Of a stretch of 64,000 nucleotides of DNA, positions 35,905 through 44,428 are shown in pieces (position 1 is the first letter of the stretch; each line of letters starts with the position of its first letter). The stretch comes from Paenibacillus sp. FJAT-29882. GTDB lineage: Bacteria; Bacillota; Bacilli; Bacillales; DSM-1321. A program made the translations under genes and the position numbers. The stretch is taken from the NCBI RefSeq assembly GCF_001510645.1, contig NZ_LMVB01000002.1, positions 464,068 through 528,067 of the forward strand, read 5' to 3'. A model generated the notes under the pieces. That model was given only the letters and a program-made list of their open reading frames with translations. It ran no database searches and was not told the DNA's origin.

Positions 35905-36546
35905 TTAAAACTTAATTTTTATTATTTGAGAGTCATGTATTTTATTTTCATCTTTATCGAATACATCGCTTGTTGTTAGTTCAATCCATTCAAGGTCTTT
36001 TGACGAGTCAATAATAAAACCTAGATTTCCCTTTTTTGTCGTATTTCCTTCTATTTCACCGTTTAATTCTTCTAAATAGATGTCTTTCTCCCAATCTAAT
36101 TTCTTGCCTAAGCTAGTTTCAATCATAGCGATTGGTGCGAAGTTTACTTTTTCATCAGAAGTGTTTTCGATTTCGACAAATACTTTTACGAAGTCAAATT
36201 CCTCATCATGTGTCAACACATGAAAATAATCAATAAGACTATAATCTGGTCTTAAATGGATAAGTTTCATATCTTTCACACTTAGTCGGATTGGACCAAT
36301 TTCGTAAGTTTCATTGACGGGATTGATTGCTTTTAAAGTTGCTTCACCTTTTTCATCGGAAACGGATTGGCCAACTTCAAGTAATGTTCGGTCATCTGTT
36401 ACCTGTGGGTTTGAAACGTAATCATTCAAATATTCATTTTTTGGTTGTTTTTCTTTTTCTGGAGTTTCACTGTTACTTACTTCATTCGAACAGCCAAATA
36501 AGAATAATAGAGATAAAAGTGTAAGTAGTCCGATACATTTTTTCAA
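35905..36546 (-). CDS. Putative lipoprotein with DUF4352-like domain
   Basis: 213 aa. A lipoprotein signal peptide with lipobox LFGC (Cys19) is followed by a Ser/Glu/Lys-rich linker. A beta-rich domain contains FDFVKVFVEIENTSDEKVNF and KKGNLGFIIDSS, as in DUF4352-type extracellular immunoglobulin-like lipoproteins. The function is unknown. It starts at TTG 36546 with GGAGGG six bases upstream. A dispersed repeat copy lies immediately upstream. Confidence 0.75.
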   Translation of the reverse strand: MKKCIGLLTLLSLLFLFGCSNEVSNSETPEKEKQPKNEYLNDYVSNPQVTDDRTLLEVGQSVSDEKGEATLKAINPVNETYEIGPIRLSVKDMKLIHLRPDYSLIDYFHVLTHDEEFDFVKVFVEIENTSDEKVNFAPIAMIETSLGKKLDWEKDIYLEELNGEIEGNTTKKGNLGFIIDSSKDLEWIELTTSDVFDKDENKIHDSQIIKIKF

Positions 36547-36561
36547 GAGAAACCCTCCAAT

Positions 36562-36629
36562 TAATCCCGGTTCAACTAACCATCAGCGAGAGATAAAAAA
36601 ACATTGATGGAAGTTTCACTTTATTATTT
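36562..36629. repeat. Dispersed 68-bp repeat, copy 2
   Basis: ATCCCGGTTCAACTAACC to GATGGAAGTTTCACTTTAT, matching the copy at 15126-15196 except for the centre. The CCATCA/TGATGG arms are retained. Confidence 0.75.
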
Positions 36630-36671
36630 AAAAAAAGAAGGGCTGACTTAAAGCTACTTGTCAGCTCCTTC
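36630..36671 (-). terminator. Terminator after the alkaline phosphatase gene
   Basis: On the minus strand GAAGGAGCTGAC and GTCAGCCCTTC (one bulge) enclose a 12-base loop, followed by seven T. Confidence 0.8.
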
Positions 36672-36705
36672 AACGATCTTTGTTATGTTTTTTGTACAGC
36701 CAAAC

Positions 36706-38091
36706 TTATTTATCGTTAATAACTGTTTGTTTTTTTCCCTTTTCTAGAATATCAAAGATAATTTTCGCATTATCCGTGTTATCAATTTGTCCTGCAAATC
36801 GTTCAGATGAAGGACCATAAGCATAAACAGGTACGTCTTCACCCGTATGACCGCCGGTAGTCCATCCAGTGTTAGAGCGAGTGTCAAAGATTTTTTCGAT
36901 TGCATTATCAATATCGACTTCTTTTTTGGAAGCAGCATCTTTCACAGATTGAATTTCCTTAGCCGTTAAATCAAGATCAATATATTTTTTCAATGTTTCT
37001 TCTACACTAGCACCATTTGCGATTTGATTCGCCATGAAATCAGGTGTACGTTTTGCTGCTTTAATTGGTTCACCAAACCAGTTGTAGATACCATTTGCAC
37101 CAATTGAATAACCACCAGTAGAGTGATCGGCCGTCGCAACAACTAGTGTATGCTTATCTTTTTTCGCAAAGTCAATCGCTGCTTTAAATGCTTTTTCAAA
37201 GTCTTCCATTTCACTCATTGCGCCAACGATATCATTATCATGACCAGCCCAATCAATTTGGCTTCCTTCAATCATTAAGAAAAAACCATCTTTATTTTTA
37301 TTTAATCGATCAATTGCAGAATTAGTCATTTTTTCTAAAGAAGGAACGTCTTTCGTACGATCAAGCATTTTTGGTAGTCCTCGACCTGCAAATAATCCAA
37401 GAACCTGTTTATTTTTGTCTTTTGATAGCTCGTCTGTATTTGTTACATAGCTAAATCCATCTTTTTTGAATTCATCTACAAGATTACGATCTTTGCGAAT
37501 AAATAGATCTGTTCCCCCTCCAAGAAGAACATCTATCTTATGTTTCCCATTTACTAATTCATCAAAGTAATCATCCGCAATCCCATTCATGTTTTGACGG
37601 CTAGGATCATGCGAACCAAATGCTGCTGGAGTAGCATGAGTAATTTCTGATGTAGCAACTAGTCCAGTCGCTTTCCCTCTTTCTTTTGCAGCTTCAAGAA
37701 CCGTTTTCACTTCAGTTTTATCATTATCTACTGCTATAGCATTGTTATATGTTTTAATACCAGCTGACATAGCTGTTGCAGCAGAAGCTGAGTCCGTTAC
37801 ATTTTGCTCTGGATCTTCTGGATATGTCATTTGTTGACCAACAAGATATTTATCAAGCTCCGTACGATCAACAAATTTTGATTTAGGACTGTCCTTTAAA
37901 TAACGATAAGCTGATGTATACGAAACTCCCATCCCATCACCAATAAGAAAGATGACATTTTTAATTTCAGCATTGTTCTTCTCTTTTTCTTTTGCTTCAG
38001 CGTTAGAAAAGGGGAATCCTAAACTACTAAAAGCAACAGTGGACATAACGGCTAAAGGGAGTAGCTTCTTCTTAAAATTTTTACTAAACAA
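36706..38091 (-). CDS. Secreted alkaline phosphatase
   Basis: 461 aa (B. subtilis PhoA/PhoB about 460). A Sec signal peptide occupies residues 1 to about 33 (AEA cleavage region). Metal and catalytic residues: Asp52 in LIGDGMG, the Ser nucleophile about 101 in VTDSASAAT, Asp/His in DWAGHDND, ADHSTGG and the final GHTGEDVP. It releases phosphate from esters outside the cell. Translation begins at TTG 38091 with GGAGGA nine bases upstream. Two 6-bp repeats spaced 11 bp upstream resemble half a Pho box. Confidence 0.93.
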   Translation of the reverse strand: MFSKNFKKKLLPLAVMSTVAFSSLGFPFSNAEAKEKEKNNAEIKNVIFLIGDGMGVSYTSAYRYLKDSPKSKFVDRTELDKYLVGQQMTYPEDPEQNVTDSASAATAMSAGIKTYNNAIAVDNDKTEVKTVLEAAKERGKATGLVATSEITHATPAAFGSHDPSRQNMNGIADDYFDELVNGKHKIDVLLGGGTDLFIRKDRNLVDEFKKDGFSYVTNTDELSKDKNKQVLGLFAGRGLPKMLDRTKDVPSLEKMTNSAIDRLNKNKDGFFLMIEGSQIDWAGHDNDIVGAMSEMEDFEKAFKAAIDFAKKDKHTLVVATADHSTGGYSIGANGIYNWFGEPIKAAKRTPDFMANQIANGASVEETLKKYIDLDLTAKEIQSVKDAASKKEVDIDNAIEKIFDTRSNTGWTTGGHTGEDVPVYAYGPSSERFAGQIDNTDNAKIIFDILEKGKKQTVINDK

Positions 38092-38162
38092 GGGATCATT
38101 CCTCCTGATTTTATGTTATAAGCGTATTGTAAATTAATAACCTTAATTCCTTATCATAGGTT

Positions 38163-38179
38163 TGTAATGATATTGTAAA
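38163..38179 (-). promoter_or_regulatory. Possible partial Pho box upstream of the alkaline phosphatase
   Basis: On the minus strand TTTACA-ATATC-ATTACA, two TTHACA-like repeats with an 11-bp period, as PhoP sites have. Only two of the usual four repeats are visible. Confidence 0.35.
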
Positions 38180-38581
38180 TCCCAATAATTAAGTAAATGG
38201 ATCCAAATTAAGGGGAATTTTTTACTGTAACTAATACAAAAACGAGACATTATACCTACAAAAAACCACTTTATTTATTTAACAATATCTAGTTTTTGAG
38301 AAGTGGTAGTACATTATGAATAGATTTTACTTTAAAAGGATTTACACAAATTTACGCAATAGTTATTCTCTTTACAAAAAAGGACAAAAAAAACTGCTCG
38401 GGGCACCAAAATCTGTTCATCTTTTATATCTTACTCTACTTTCACTTTATAGAATTAAGAGGGAACTCCATATATTTTACATTTAAACTGGATATATTTA
38501 GTTTAACCATGTCTTTCTATTACCTTATAATAGGATATAAGACTACAGCAGATAGACCATTTAAGATCGGGGGGATTAAAT
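38180..38581. other. Intergenic region between divergent phosphatase and YcdB-like genes
   Basis: About 400 AT-rich bases. Apart from the promoters expected for the divergent genes, nothing was recognised. Confidence 0.35.
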
Positions 38582-39991
38582 GTGAATAAAGAAAGACTTA
38601 AGTTACGTGCACTACAAATAGGGAACGTTTCAAATGACTTCGATCTTGAGATTGAGGATTTTAGAGAAGAGCATCAAGTGGCACTGTTTGTCTGGAAATC
38701 AATTCACGACGCGGAACAAGGCATATGGATTGAATTAGACGGTGAGGGTCATTTACTCCATTACAATCAATACGAGGCAGTGTTACACCATTTACCTCTA
38801 CAAGAAGAAGAACTTTTAGAAAAGTCCCTTCAGTTTGTCTCCGAGTATTATCCGGATGCTCTAAAAACGTTTGTCCCGGAAAAAAGTAAAACACTTTCCA
38901 ATGGAATGCGGTTTTCATCTGTTCAAATGGAGCTTGGATTGCCGCTTGAAATGACTGGATTTTATGTAGATGTGGCATTTAGCGGAGACATTCTTTCATT
39001 CCGTTATTATGGTGAAGCTAAGGATATTAGGCTACCTGGAGAAATTTTGGACAAGGGATGGGTAAAGCAATCGTTTTTGGCTGAGGTAAAAATGAACCTA
39101 CTTATAATGAATCTAAGTCCTGACGTATATGAAAATGTCAGTCATTCACCTCTCCTTGTCTATCAACCAAATTCCCCCTTTTACACCCAGACTGCAAATC
39201 GATTAGCAAAAAGCAACGTTGAGAATGAAAACGAAGAAGATTACGAAATTAGCTATCTTCCACTTCCTGAAAAGTTACCGGGTTATTCTGATATTTATAA
39301 GGCTATTGGATTCGATAAACATGCATTAACGAAGCTCCGAGAAGTAGATATAGGGGATGAAATTGTGACCGTATGGCATCCAGCCCTCCCTCTTTCTGTA
39401 AACAATGACCTTAGCCTTGACAGCTATTTTCAAAGAAAAACAGAAAATACGTTGAAAATTAGAACCGAGAAACAAACGGGCAAAATATCGGGTTTGTTTA
39501 ATTTTAGGGATGATAAAGGTCTTCTGTCATTATCGGTCGAAGAATGCAGAACAATCGCTCTAAAATTTCTATACACATTATATCCAAATGCAGATCGGTA
39601 TTTCCGTATTGCCTCCCCAAATGGAGATGAAGATGAAGAAACGACTCAGTACGGGTTCCATTTTTCCATCTTTCATAAAGGAATTTCAACATATTTTGGT
39701 CTCTGCCACATCACTGTCAATAAAACGACAGGGTTCATCACGCATTATTCAGCCCCTGACATTGATGTGAATCGTTTAGAAGAAATGGACGTACAGCCCA
39801 CGTTGTCTGAAAAAGAGGCAAAGTCCCTTTATCTTGAGGACCTCGATTTTGAATTAACATGGAATAAAAATTACGAAGAAAATCAGCATGAATATCACGA
39901 ACTCATCTATCGTGTTTCATTTCCAAAGCTTAATGGTGATATTCGCTTTATTAATGCTCATTCGGGTGGAAAGATTACAGCAAAGATTTAA
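38582..39991 (+). CDS. YcdB/YcdC (DUF4901/PepSY-like) domain protein
   Basis: 469 aa. Repeated alpha-beta units of the YcdB/YcdC type are visible: ALKTFVPEK, a central KIRTEKQTGKISGLFNF unit and a C-terminal ITVNKTTGFITHYS followed by TLSEKEAKSLYLE. There is no signal peptide, unlike many PepSY proteins, so it is probably cytoplasmic. The function is unknown. It starts at GTG 38582 preceded by a GGGGGG purine run. A partial decayed copy lies at 35590. Confidence 0.75.
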   Translation: MNKERLKLRALQIGNVSNDFDLEIEDFREEHQVALFVWKSIHDAEQGIWIELDGEGHLLHYNQYEAVLHHLPLQEEELLEKSLQFVSEYYPDALKTFVPEKSKTLSNGMRFSSVQMELGLPLEMTGFYVDVAFSGDILSFRYYGEAKDIRLPGEILDKGWVKQSFLAEVKMNLLIMNLSPDVYENVSHSPLLVYQPNSPFYTQTANRLAKSNVENENEEDYEISYLPLPEKLPGYSDIYKAIGFDKHALTKLREVDIGDEIVTVWHPALPLSVNNDLSLDSYFQRKTENTLKIRTEKQTGKISGLFNFRDDKGLLSLSVEECRTIALKFLYTLYPNADRYFRIASPNGDEDEETTQYGFHFSIFHKGISTYFGLCHITVNKTTGFITHYSAPDIDVNRLEEMDVQPTLSEKEAKSLYLEDLDFELTWNKNYEENQHEYHELIYRVSFPKLNGDIRFINAHSGGKITAKI

Positions 39992-40048
39992 TACAAATGC
40001 ATAGAGAAAGTATCGCTGTTCCTTTTTCTGAGGTTCAAATTGAATGAT

Positions 40049-40100
40049 AAACAGAGGCAGACTAAGTATGTTGACTTTACTTAGCAGACCTCTGTTTTTA
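40049..40100 (+). terminator. Terminator of the YcdB-like gene
   Basis: Outer stem AAACAGAGG/CCTCTGTTT, internal CAGA/CAGA loop and inner stem CTAAGTA/TACTTAG, followed by a T-run. Confidence 0.75.
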
Positions 40101-40112
40101 CGTAGATGCATA

Positions 40113-40172
40113 ATTCTAATTCGAAGCATATGTTTCGATTTTGACGCATATAGTTTGATTTTGAGTCATACC
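40113..40172. repeat. Degenerate 20-bp tandem repeat
   Basis: Three consecutive 20-base units resemble one another, TTCTAATTCGAAGCATATGT, TTCGATTTTGACGCATATAG and TTTGATTTTGAGTCATACCG, with weaker copies on both sides. It lies in the 3' region just after the yxeQ-like stop. Confidence 0.5.
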
Positions 40173-40180
40173 GATTCGAC

Positions 40181-41521
40181 TTACATATTCTGTTCAATTT
40201 CTTGAAAAACTCCAAGTGTTGTCCGATATAGATTGTGGGTAGCTGCGATCAACCTCTTCGTTTTCACTTCATCCCCAACCGCGTGCAACAGCTTTTCTCG
40301 TAGTTCTGCCTTAGTCAAAGGATTTCTAGGACTTCCCTTAGGCGTATCGACCCTCTTTGACAATACTTCTCCGCTTTTAGTCGTCACATCAACAATCGTA
40401 AAACGTCCCGCAGGTATCGCATCTTCCGAAATTTTGATGGACGCGTCATTCTCTCGAGTTATTTTCTGAACGGATTCTCTCCACACAGATGGAATCGGCT
40501 TGGATTCAAAGGAGGAAAAAGTTAACGGTCTACCTGTCAGAGCAAGCCAGACAATATACTCAATCGAAAATCTTCCTTCCTCTCCAGTCGCAGGATTCTT
40601 GTAAATCAAAGCCGCATCTCCATTCGGTGGGAAGCGAATGTGGATCTCCTGAATAGCTTCCTCCGACAATTTATACTTTTCATGCAAAAACACTGCTGCA
40701 TCCGCGCCGTGCGCGGCCGCTGAACAAAACGGGTACTGTTTAAACCATAATCCTGGCGTGACAATACGCCACGAATCTCCCCAATTCACCGTCACGTCAT
40801 GCACAACGTTTTCCGTATAAACCTCGAAAAAACCAAGCTTTTCATTTAAAAAATCTGGATTGCTATGCAATCCAGCGCGAATCCAATCAGCGGACTTTAC
40901 AGCATTCTGTGCGGCAATCCCAACATGAAGCGGCTTCACCACAGTACCAAATTGAATGCGCAAACCGCAAGCCTGAGTTGCGGCTAAACTCATCGTTTCT
41001 GCAATCAACCGTGGCGAATACTCTCGTAAGTACGCAATCGCTCCGGCTGCGGCAATTACGCCAAGTGTAGCTGTATTATGCCAACCTTTTGTATAATGAT
41101 AGGGATTCATCGCTTCACCGAATCGAGCCATAATCTCCACACCAACCACATATGCAGCTAAAAACCTCTCCCCAGATGTATCAGGATCACCTGCTGCAAA
41201 CAAAGCTGCTAAAACAACAGCACTCGGATGCCCACGCACATCTGAATGGACATCATCATAATCCAACAAATGAGCTTGAAGACCATTGAATAAGGCCGCT
41301 TGGGCCCTTGTTGCCTGAATGCTTTTTCCAATCAGCCAACTCTTCCCGTTTCCACCTTCCTCCAAAATCATTTCTATCAAAAGAGTCGTTTCTTTTTCGT
41401 TTTTTGCTTGATAAGATGCTGCAAGAAAATCTATAATGCCTGCTACAGCTGCTTCTCTAACTTCAGCATTTACTAATGGATTAGAATGATAAATCGCTTC
41501 TACTAAACTTTCAGTTCTCAT
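40181..41521 (-). CDS. yxeQ: MmgE/PrpD family protein (YxeQ-like)
   Basis: 446 aa. MmgE/PrpD fold (2-methylcitrate dehydratase relatives): LLDYDDVHSDVRGHPS near the N-terminus, GWHNTATLGV, FKQYPFCSAAAHGADA and PKGSPRNPLT near the end. In B. subtilis yxeQ closes the yxe operon for S-(2-succino)cysteine use; its own step is not established. ATG 41521 lies ten bases after GGAAG; in-frame GTG 41524 is also possible, GTG 41530 is too close. It sits 19 bp after yxeO-like; yxeP, which would lie between them, is missing. Confidence 0.85.
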   Translation of the reverse strand: MRTESLVEAIYHSNPLVNAEVREAAVAGIIDFLAASYQAKNEKETTLLIEMILEEGGNGKSWLIGKSIQATRAQAALFNGLQAHLLDYDDVHSDVRGHPSAVVLAALFAAGDPDTSGERFLAAYVVGVEIMARFGEAMNPYHYTKGWHNTATLGVIAAAGAIAYLREYSPRLIAETMSLAATQACGLRIQFGTVVKPLHVGIAAQNAVKSADWIRAGLHSNPDFLNEKLGFFEVYTENVVHDVTVNWGDSWRIVTPGLWFKQYPFCSAAAHGADAAVFLHEKYKLSEEAIQEIHIRFPPNGDAALIYKNPATGEEGRFSIEYIVWLALTGRPLTFSSFESKPIPSVWRESVQKITRENDASIKISEDAIPAGRFTIVDVTTKSGEVLSKRVDTPKGSPRNPLTKAELREKLLHAVGDEVKTKRLIAATHNLYRTTLGVFQEIEQNM

Positions 41522-41540
41522 CACCAGCACACTTCCTTTG

Positions 41541-42296
41541 TTACCTCTCAGTTACTTCCATCTCCTCTACCAGCTGTCGTAAAAATCGCTGTGTCCTAGG
41601 GTTTTCTGAATGGTCAATCACTTGCTCTGGTGTACCTTGTTCAATGATTTTTCCATCGGCCATAAAAATAACTTTATCTGCAACTTCTTTTGCAAATTGC
41701 ATTTCATGCGTCACAATAGCCATTGTTGTATCTTGCTTGGCCAATTGCCGGATTACTTGTAACACTTCGCTTACCAATTCTGGGTCAAGCGCTGACGTAG
41801 GTTCATCAAATAAAATAGCATGCGGATTCACCGCCAACGCTCGGGCAATACTAACACGTTGTTGTTGTCCGCCAGACAATGTAATCGGGTATTGTTTTGC
41901 TTGTTTTTCTAAGCCGACTCGCTTCAATAACTCTTCCCCTATTTTAATAGCATTCTCTTTTTTCATCTTTTTACTGACAATTAATGCTTCAATGACATTC
42001 TGCAAAGCTGTCTTATTTTTAAAAAGGTTATAGTGTTGAAATACCATCGCTGTTTGCTGTCTTAATTGGTAGGCGTCTCTTGATTTGTAGTTTAGTGTAT
42101 CTAATTTCACGTCATTGATTTCAATTGTGCCTCCATTTGGCTCTTCCAATAAGTTCAAACAACGTAAAAGCGTGGATTTCCCAGAACCTGACGGACCAAT
42201 AATGGCCACAACTTCTCCCGTTTCTATGTCCAAATTAATGTCATTCAACACAAGTACATTGCCAAATTGTTTTTTTAAATTTCTTACTTTTATCAT
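41541..42296 (-). CDS. yxeO: Polar amino-acid type ABC transporter ATPase (YxeO-like)
   Basis: 251 aa. Walker A GPSGSGKST (about residues 31-39), signature LSGGQQQR, Walker B ILFDEPTSALDPE and the switch His in VTHEMQF. It powers the YxeM/YxeN uptake system. The start is ATG 42296 with AAGG eight bases upstream; the frame overlaps the end of the permease gene, implying coupled translation. Confidence 0.93.
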   Translation of the reverse strand: MIKVRNLKKQFGNVLVLNDINLDIETGEVVAIIGPSGSGKSTLLRCLNLLEEPNGGTIEINDVKLDTLNYKSRDAYQLRQQTAMVFQHYNLFKNKTALQNVIEALIVSKKMKKENAIKIGEELLKRVGLEKQAKQYPITLSGGQQQRVSIARALAVNPHAILFDEPTSALDPELVSEVLQVIRQLAKQDTTMAIVTHEMQFAKEVADKVIFMADGKIIEQGTPEQVIDHSENPRTQRFLRQLVEEMEVTER

Positions 42297-42301
42297 CAGG
42301 A

Positions 42302-42973
42302 TCACCTTCTAAGTGGTTTACTAAGCCAAATTTCCAAATATTTTTGTCCCCATGAATAAAGAATAATCAATAACCAATAAACCAAACCAACTGCCAAATA
42401 CGTCTCGAAGAAGCGCATAGAAGCGGAAGCGATCATTTTTCCTTCTGCAAATAGCTCTGTTATACCAAGTGTAAAGGCAAGCGATGTTTCTTTAGTTAAG
42501 GATATAAACGTGTTCCCTGTTGCTGGTAAAGCGTTTAAAGCTGCTTGTGGTAAAATAATTCGGAAATAAATTTGCGATTTCTTCATCCCAATCGCTAGAC
42601 CAGCTTCCATTTGCCCTTTTTCTACAGAATTCAATCCAGCTCGAAAAATTTCTGCTAAATACGAAGATTCTTTCAAACTAAAACCAATAATCGCTGCGGT
42701 CATGGCCCCCATCGTAGTCAATGATGGGAATATTTGTGGCAAACCATAATAAATGATAAACAGCTGCACCAATGTAGGCATTCCCCGAAATAAGGAGATG
42801 TACAAACTAGCCAAGTGTGAAAGTCCAAAAATATTGCTGTTTCGTATCAACGCAATGACGAGTCCAATCACAATTGCGAAGAGCATCGAAACCACTGCCA
42901 AAAGCAGAGTAATAGGAATATATTTAATTATTCCAGGTAAAACCTCCAACATATAACTAAGATCAAAGTTCAT
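42302..42973 (-). CDS. yxeN: Polar amino-acid type ABC transporter permease (YxeN-like)
   Basis: 223 aa with about five membrane helices. The HisM-type N-terminus (LLAVVSMLFAIVIGLVIAL), RGMPTLVQLFIIYYGLP and the EAA-like loop GLNSVEKGQMEAGLAIGMKK are clear. It is the membrane part of the uptake system for S-(2-succino)cysteine or a related sulfur amino acid, by analogy with B. subtilis YxeN. It lies 25 bp after the binding protein. Confidence 0.93.
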   Translation of the reverse strand: MNFDLSYMLEVLPGIIKYIPITLLLAVVSMLFAIVIGLVIALIRNSNIFGLSHLASLYISLFRGMPTLVQLFIIYYGLPQIFPSLTTMGAMTAAIIGFSLKESSYLAEIFRAGLNSVEKGQMEAGLAIGMKKSQIYFRIILPQAALNALPATGNTFISLTKETSLAFTLGITELFAEGKMIASASMRFFETYLAVGLVYWLLIILYSWGQKYLEIWLSKPLRR

Positions 42974-42997
42974 TACTCTATAAGACCCCCGCTAGGT

Positions 42998-43795
42998 TTA
43001 TTCTTTGGTGATATCTTCGCCAAAATACTTCTCGGACAATGTAGCCAGCGTTCCATCTTCTTTTAATTTTTCAATTTCCTTCGTGAATTCTGCTTGTATT
43101 TCCTCCCCCTTTTCTGTTTTAGCAAAAGGATATCCCACACTTTCAAATGCAACGGGATCACCAACTAATTTCAAAGGAAGATCATTTTTTTTAATTTCTG
43201 CAAGTAAGATTGGACGCGAATTAATATAACCTTCTACACGATTGTTAATTGCATCTTGCATAGCTCCATCACGTGTTTCATAAGTACGAATTTCAATTTC
43301 ACCTTTTGTGTCATATTTTTGTAAGTTTGCAAGATTGTTCGAACCTAGTACACCTGAAACTGTTTTTCCTTTTAAATCATCTAATGATTTGATCGCTTCA
43401 TTTTTTGTGCTTGTTACAATTTGTGCCCCATAATAACTATATGGTTCTGTGAAGTTGAATTTCTGTTGACGTTCCTCCGTCATCGCAACAGCATTTGCTA
43501 CCGTGTCTAGTTTACCAGAATCTAATTGTCCCATTAAACCACTAAAATCTGTTGTCACCCACTCTACTTTGTATCCAAGGTTCTTAGCGATTAATTCTGT
43601 AAGTTCTACGTCAAAACCAGTTAACTTGCCATTATCTTTATACCCATTTGGGAAACTTTGACCGGTTGACCCCACTTTAAGTGTTTTTTCTTGTTTCGCA
43701 TCCACTTCTGTCGCTTGCTCTTTATCAGAATTTCCACATGCAGCAAGCAACACCACCATAAGTAAAGTCAAAGCAAATAATAATGTCTTTTTCAT
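42998..43795 (-). CDS. yxeM: ABC transporter substrate-binding lipoprotein (YxeM-like)
   Basis: 265 aa. Lipoprotein signal with lipobox LAAC (Cys20). SBP family 3 signature GKLTGFDVELTELIAKNLGYKVEW and the hinge region FNFTEPYSYYGAQIV are present. It captures an amino-acid-like ligand outside the membrane. AGAGGAG precedes the ATG. It follows the acetyltransferase gene by 13 bp. Confidence 0.93.
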   Translation of the reverse strand: MKKTLLFALTLLMVVLLAACGNSDKEQATEVDAKQEKTLKVGSTGQSFPNGYKDNGKLTGFDVELTELIAKNLGYKVEWVTTDFSGLMGQLDSGKLDTVANAVAMTEERQQKFNFTEPYSYYGAQIVTSTKNEAIKSLDDLKGKTVSGVLGSNNLANLQKYDTKGEIEIRTYETRDGAMQDAINNRVEGYINSRPILLAEIKKNDLPLKLVGDPVAFESVGYPFAKTEKGEEIQAEFTKEIEKLKEDGTLATLSEKYFGEDITKE

Positions 43796-43807
43796 CGTTT
43801 TTCTCCT

Positions 43808-44347
43808 CTATTTCGTAATTGTTTCATCATGTTTTTCTACCCATGCTTGATATAAATCCGGTTGCAAAATTTTCCGCAAATATATCGTTATATGACCTTT
43901 TCCCAAGTCTTTTTGACCAATTTCTACAAACCCATTTTTTTCGTACATTTCCTTAAGCCACGGATGATTATCTGCTGTACCTAGTGTTACCGCCGGAAGT
44001 TTCAGCTGTTGCTTTAAAACTTCTTCTTCTAATAATGCCAGTGTTTTCTTTCCTATCCCTTGACGCTTATAATCCGGATTGGTGGCAAACCACCCAATGT
44101 GTGGCAATGCAAGTGGACCAGGATTTAATCCCCAAGGAAAGCGAAGCGATATAGTAGAGAGGAACGTTCCATTTTCCTCCAATACATACGCAGTATTTTC
44201 TGTTAGATGTTTAACGACTTCCTCTTTCGTTGCTGTTGCTGCCGAGAAATGAATATCCAATTCTCGTATACTCGCATAGGCATCTAGGGTTAAACGTAAA
44301 AATTGATCCGCTTCTTCTACTTGTACTTCCCTAAATATTTGGCTCAT
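43808..44347 (-). CDS. yxeL: GNAT N-acetyltransferase (YxeL/SnaB-like)
   Basis: 179 aa. GNAT fold with acetyl-CoA loop YKRQGIGKKTLALLEEE (about residues 95-111) and a C-terminal YEKNGFVEIG. In B. subtilis, YxeL (SnaB) N-acetylates S-(2-succino)cysteine before oxidation by YxeK. AAAGGAGG lies before the ATG at 44347. It stands between the monooxygenase and the transporter genes, as in B. subtilis. Confidence 0.88.
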   Translation of the reverse strand: MSQIFREVQVEEADQFLRLTLDAYASIRELDIHFSAATATKEEVVKHLTENTAYVLEENGTFLSTISLRFPWGLNPGPLALPHIGWFATNPDYKRQGIGKKTLALLEEEVLKQQLKLPAVTLGTADNHPWLKEMYEKNGFVEIGQKDLGKGHITIYLRKILQPDLYQAWVEKHDETITK

Positions 44348-44428
44348 CGCGGCCTCCTTTACTCCAGTGGCTTGCTCTTTGGATCCATCATTTTCAGTGG
44401 ATTATCCTACAATGGATAATAACGACTA

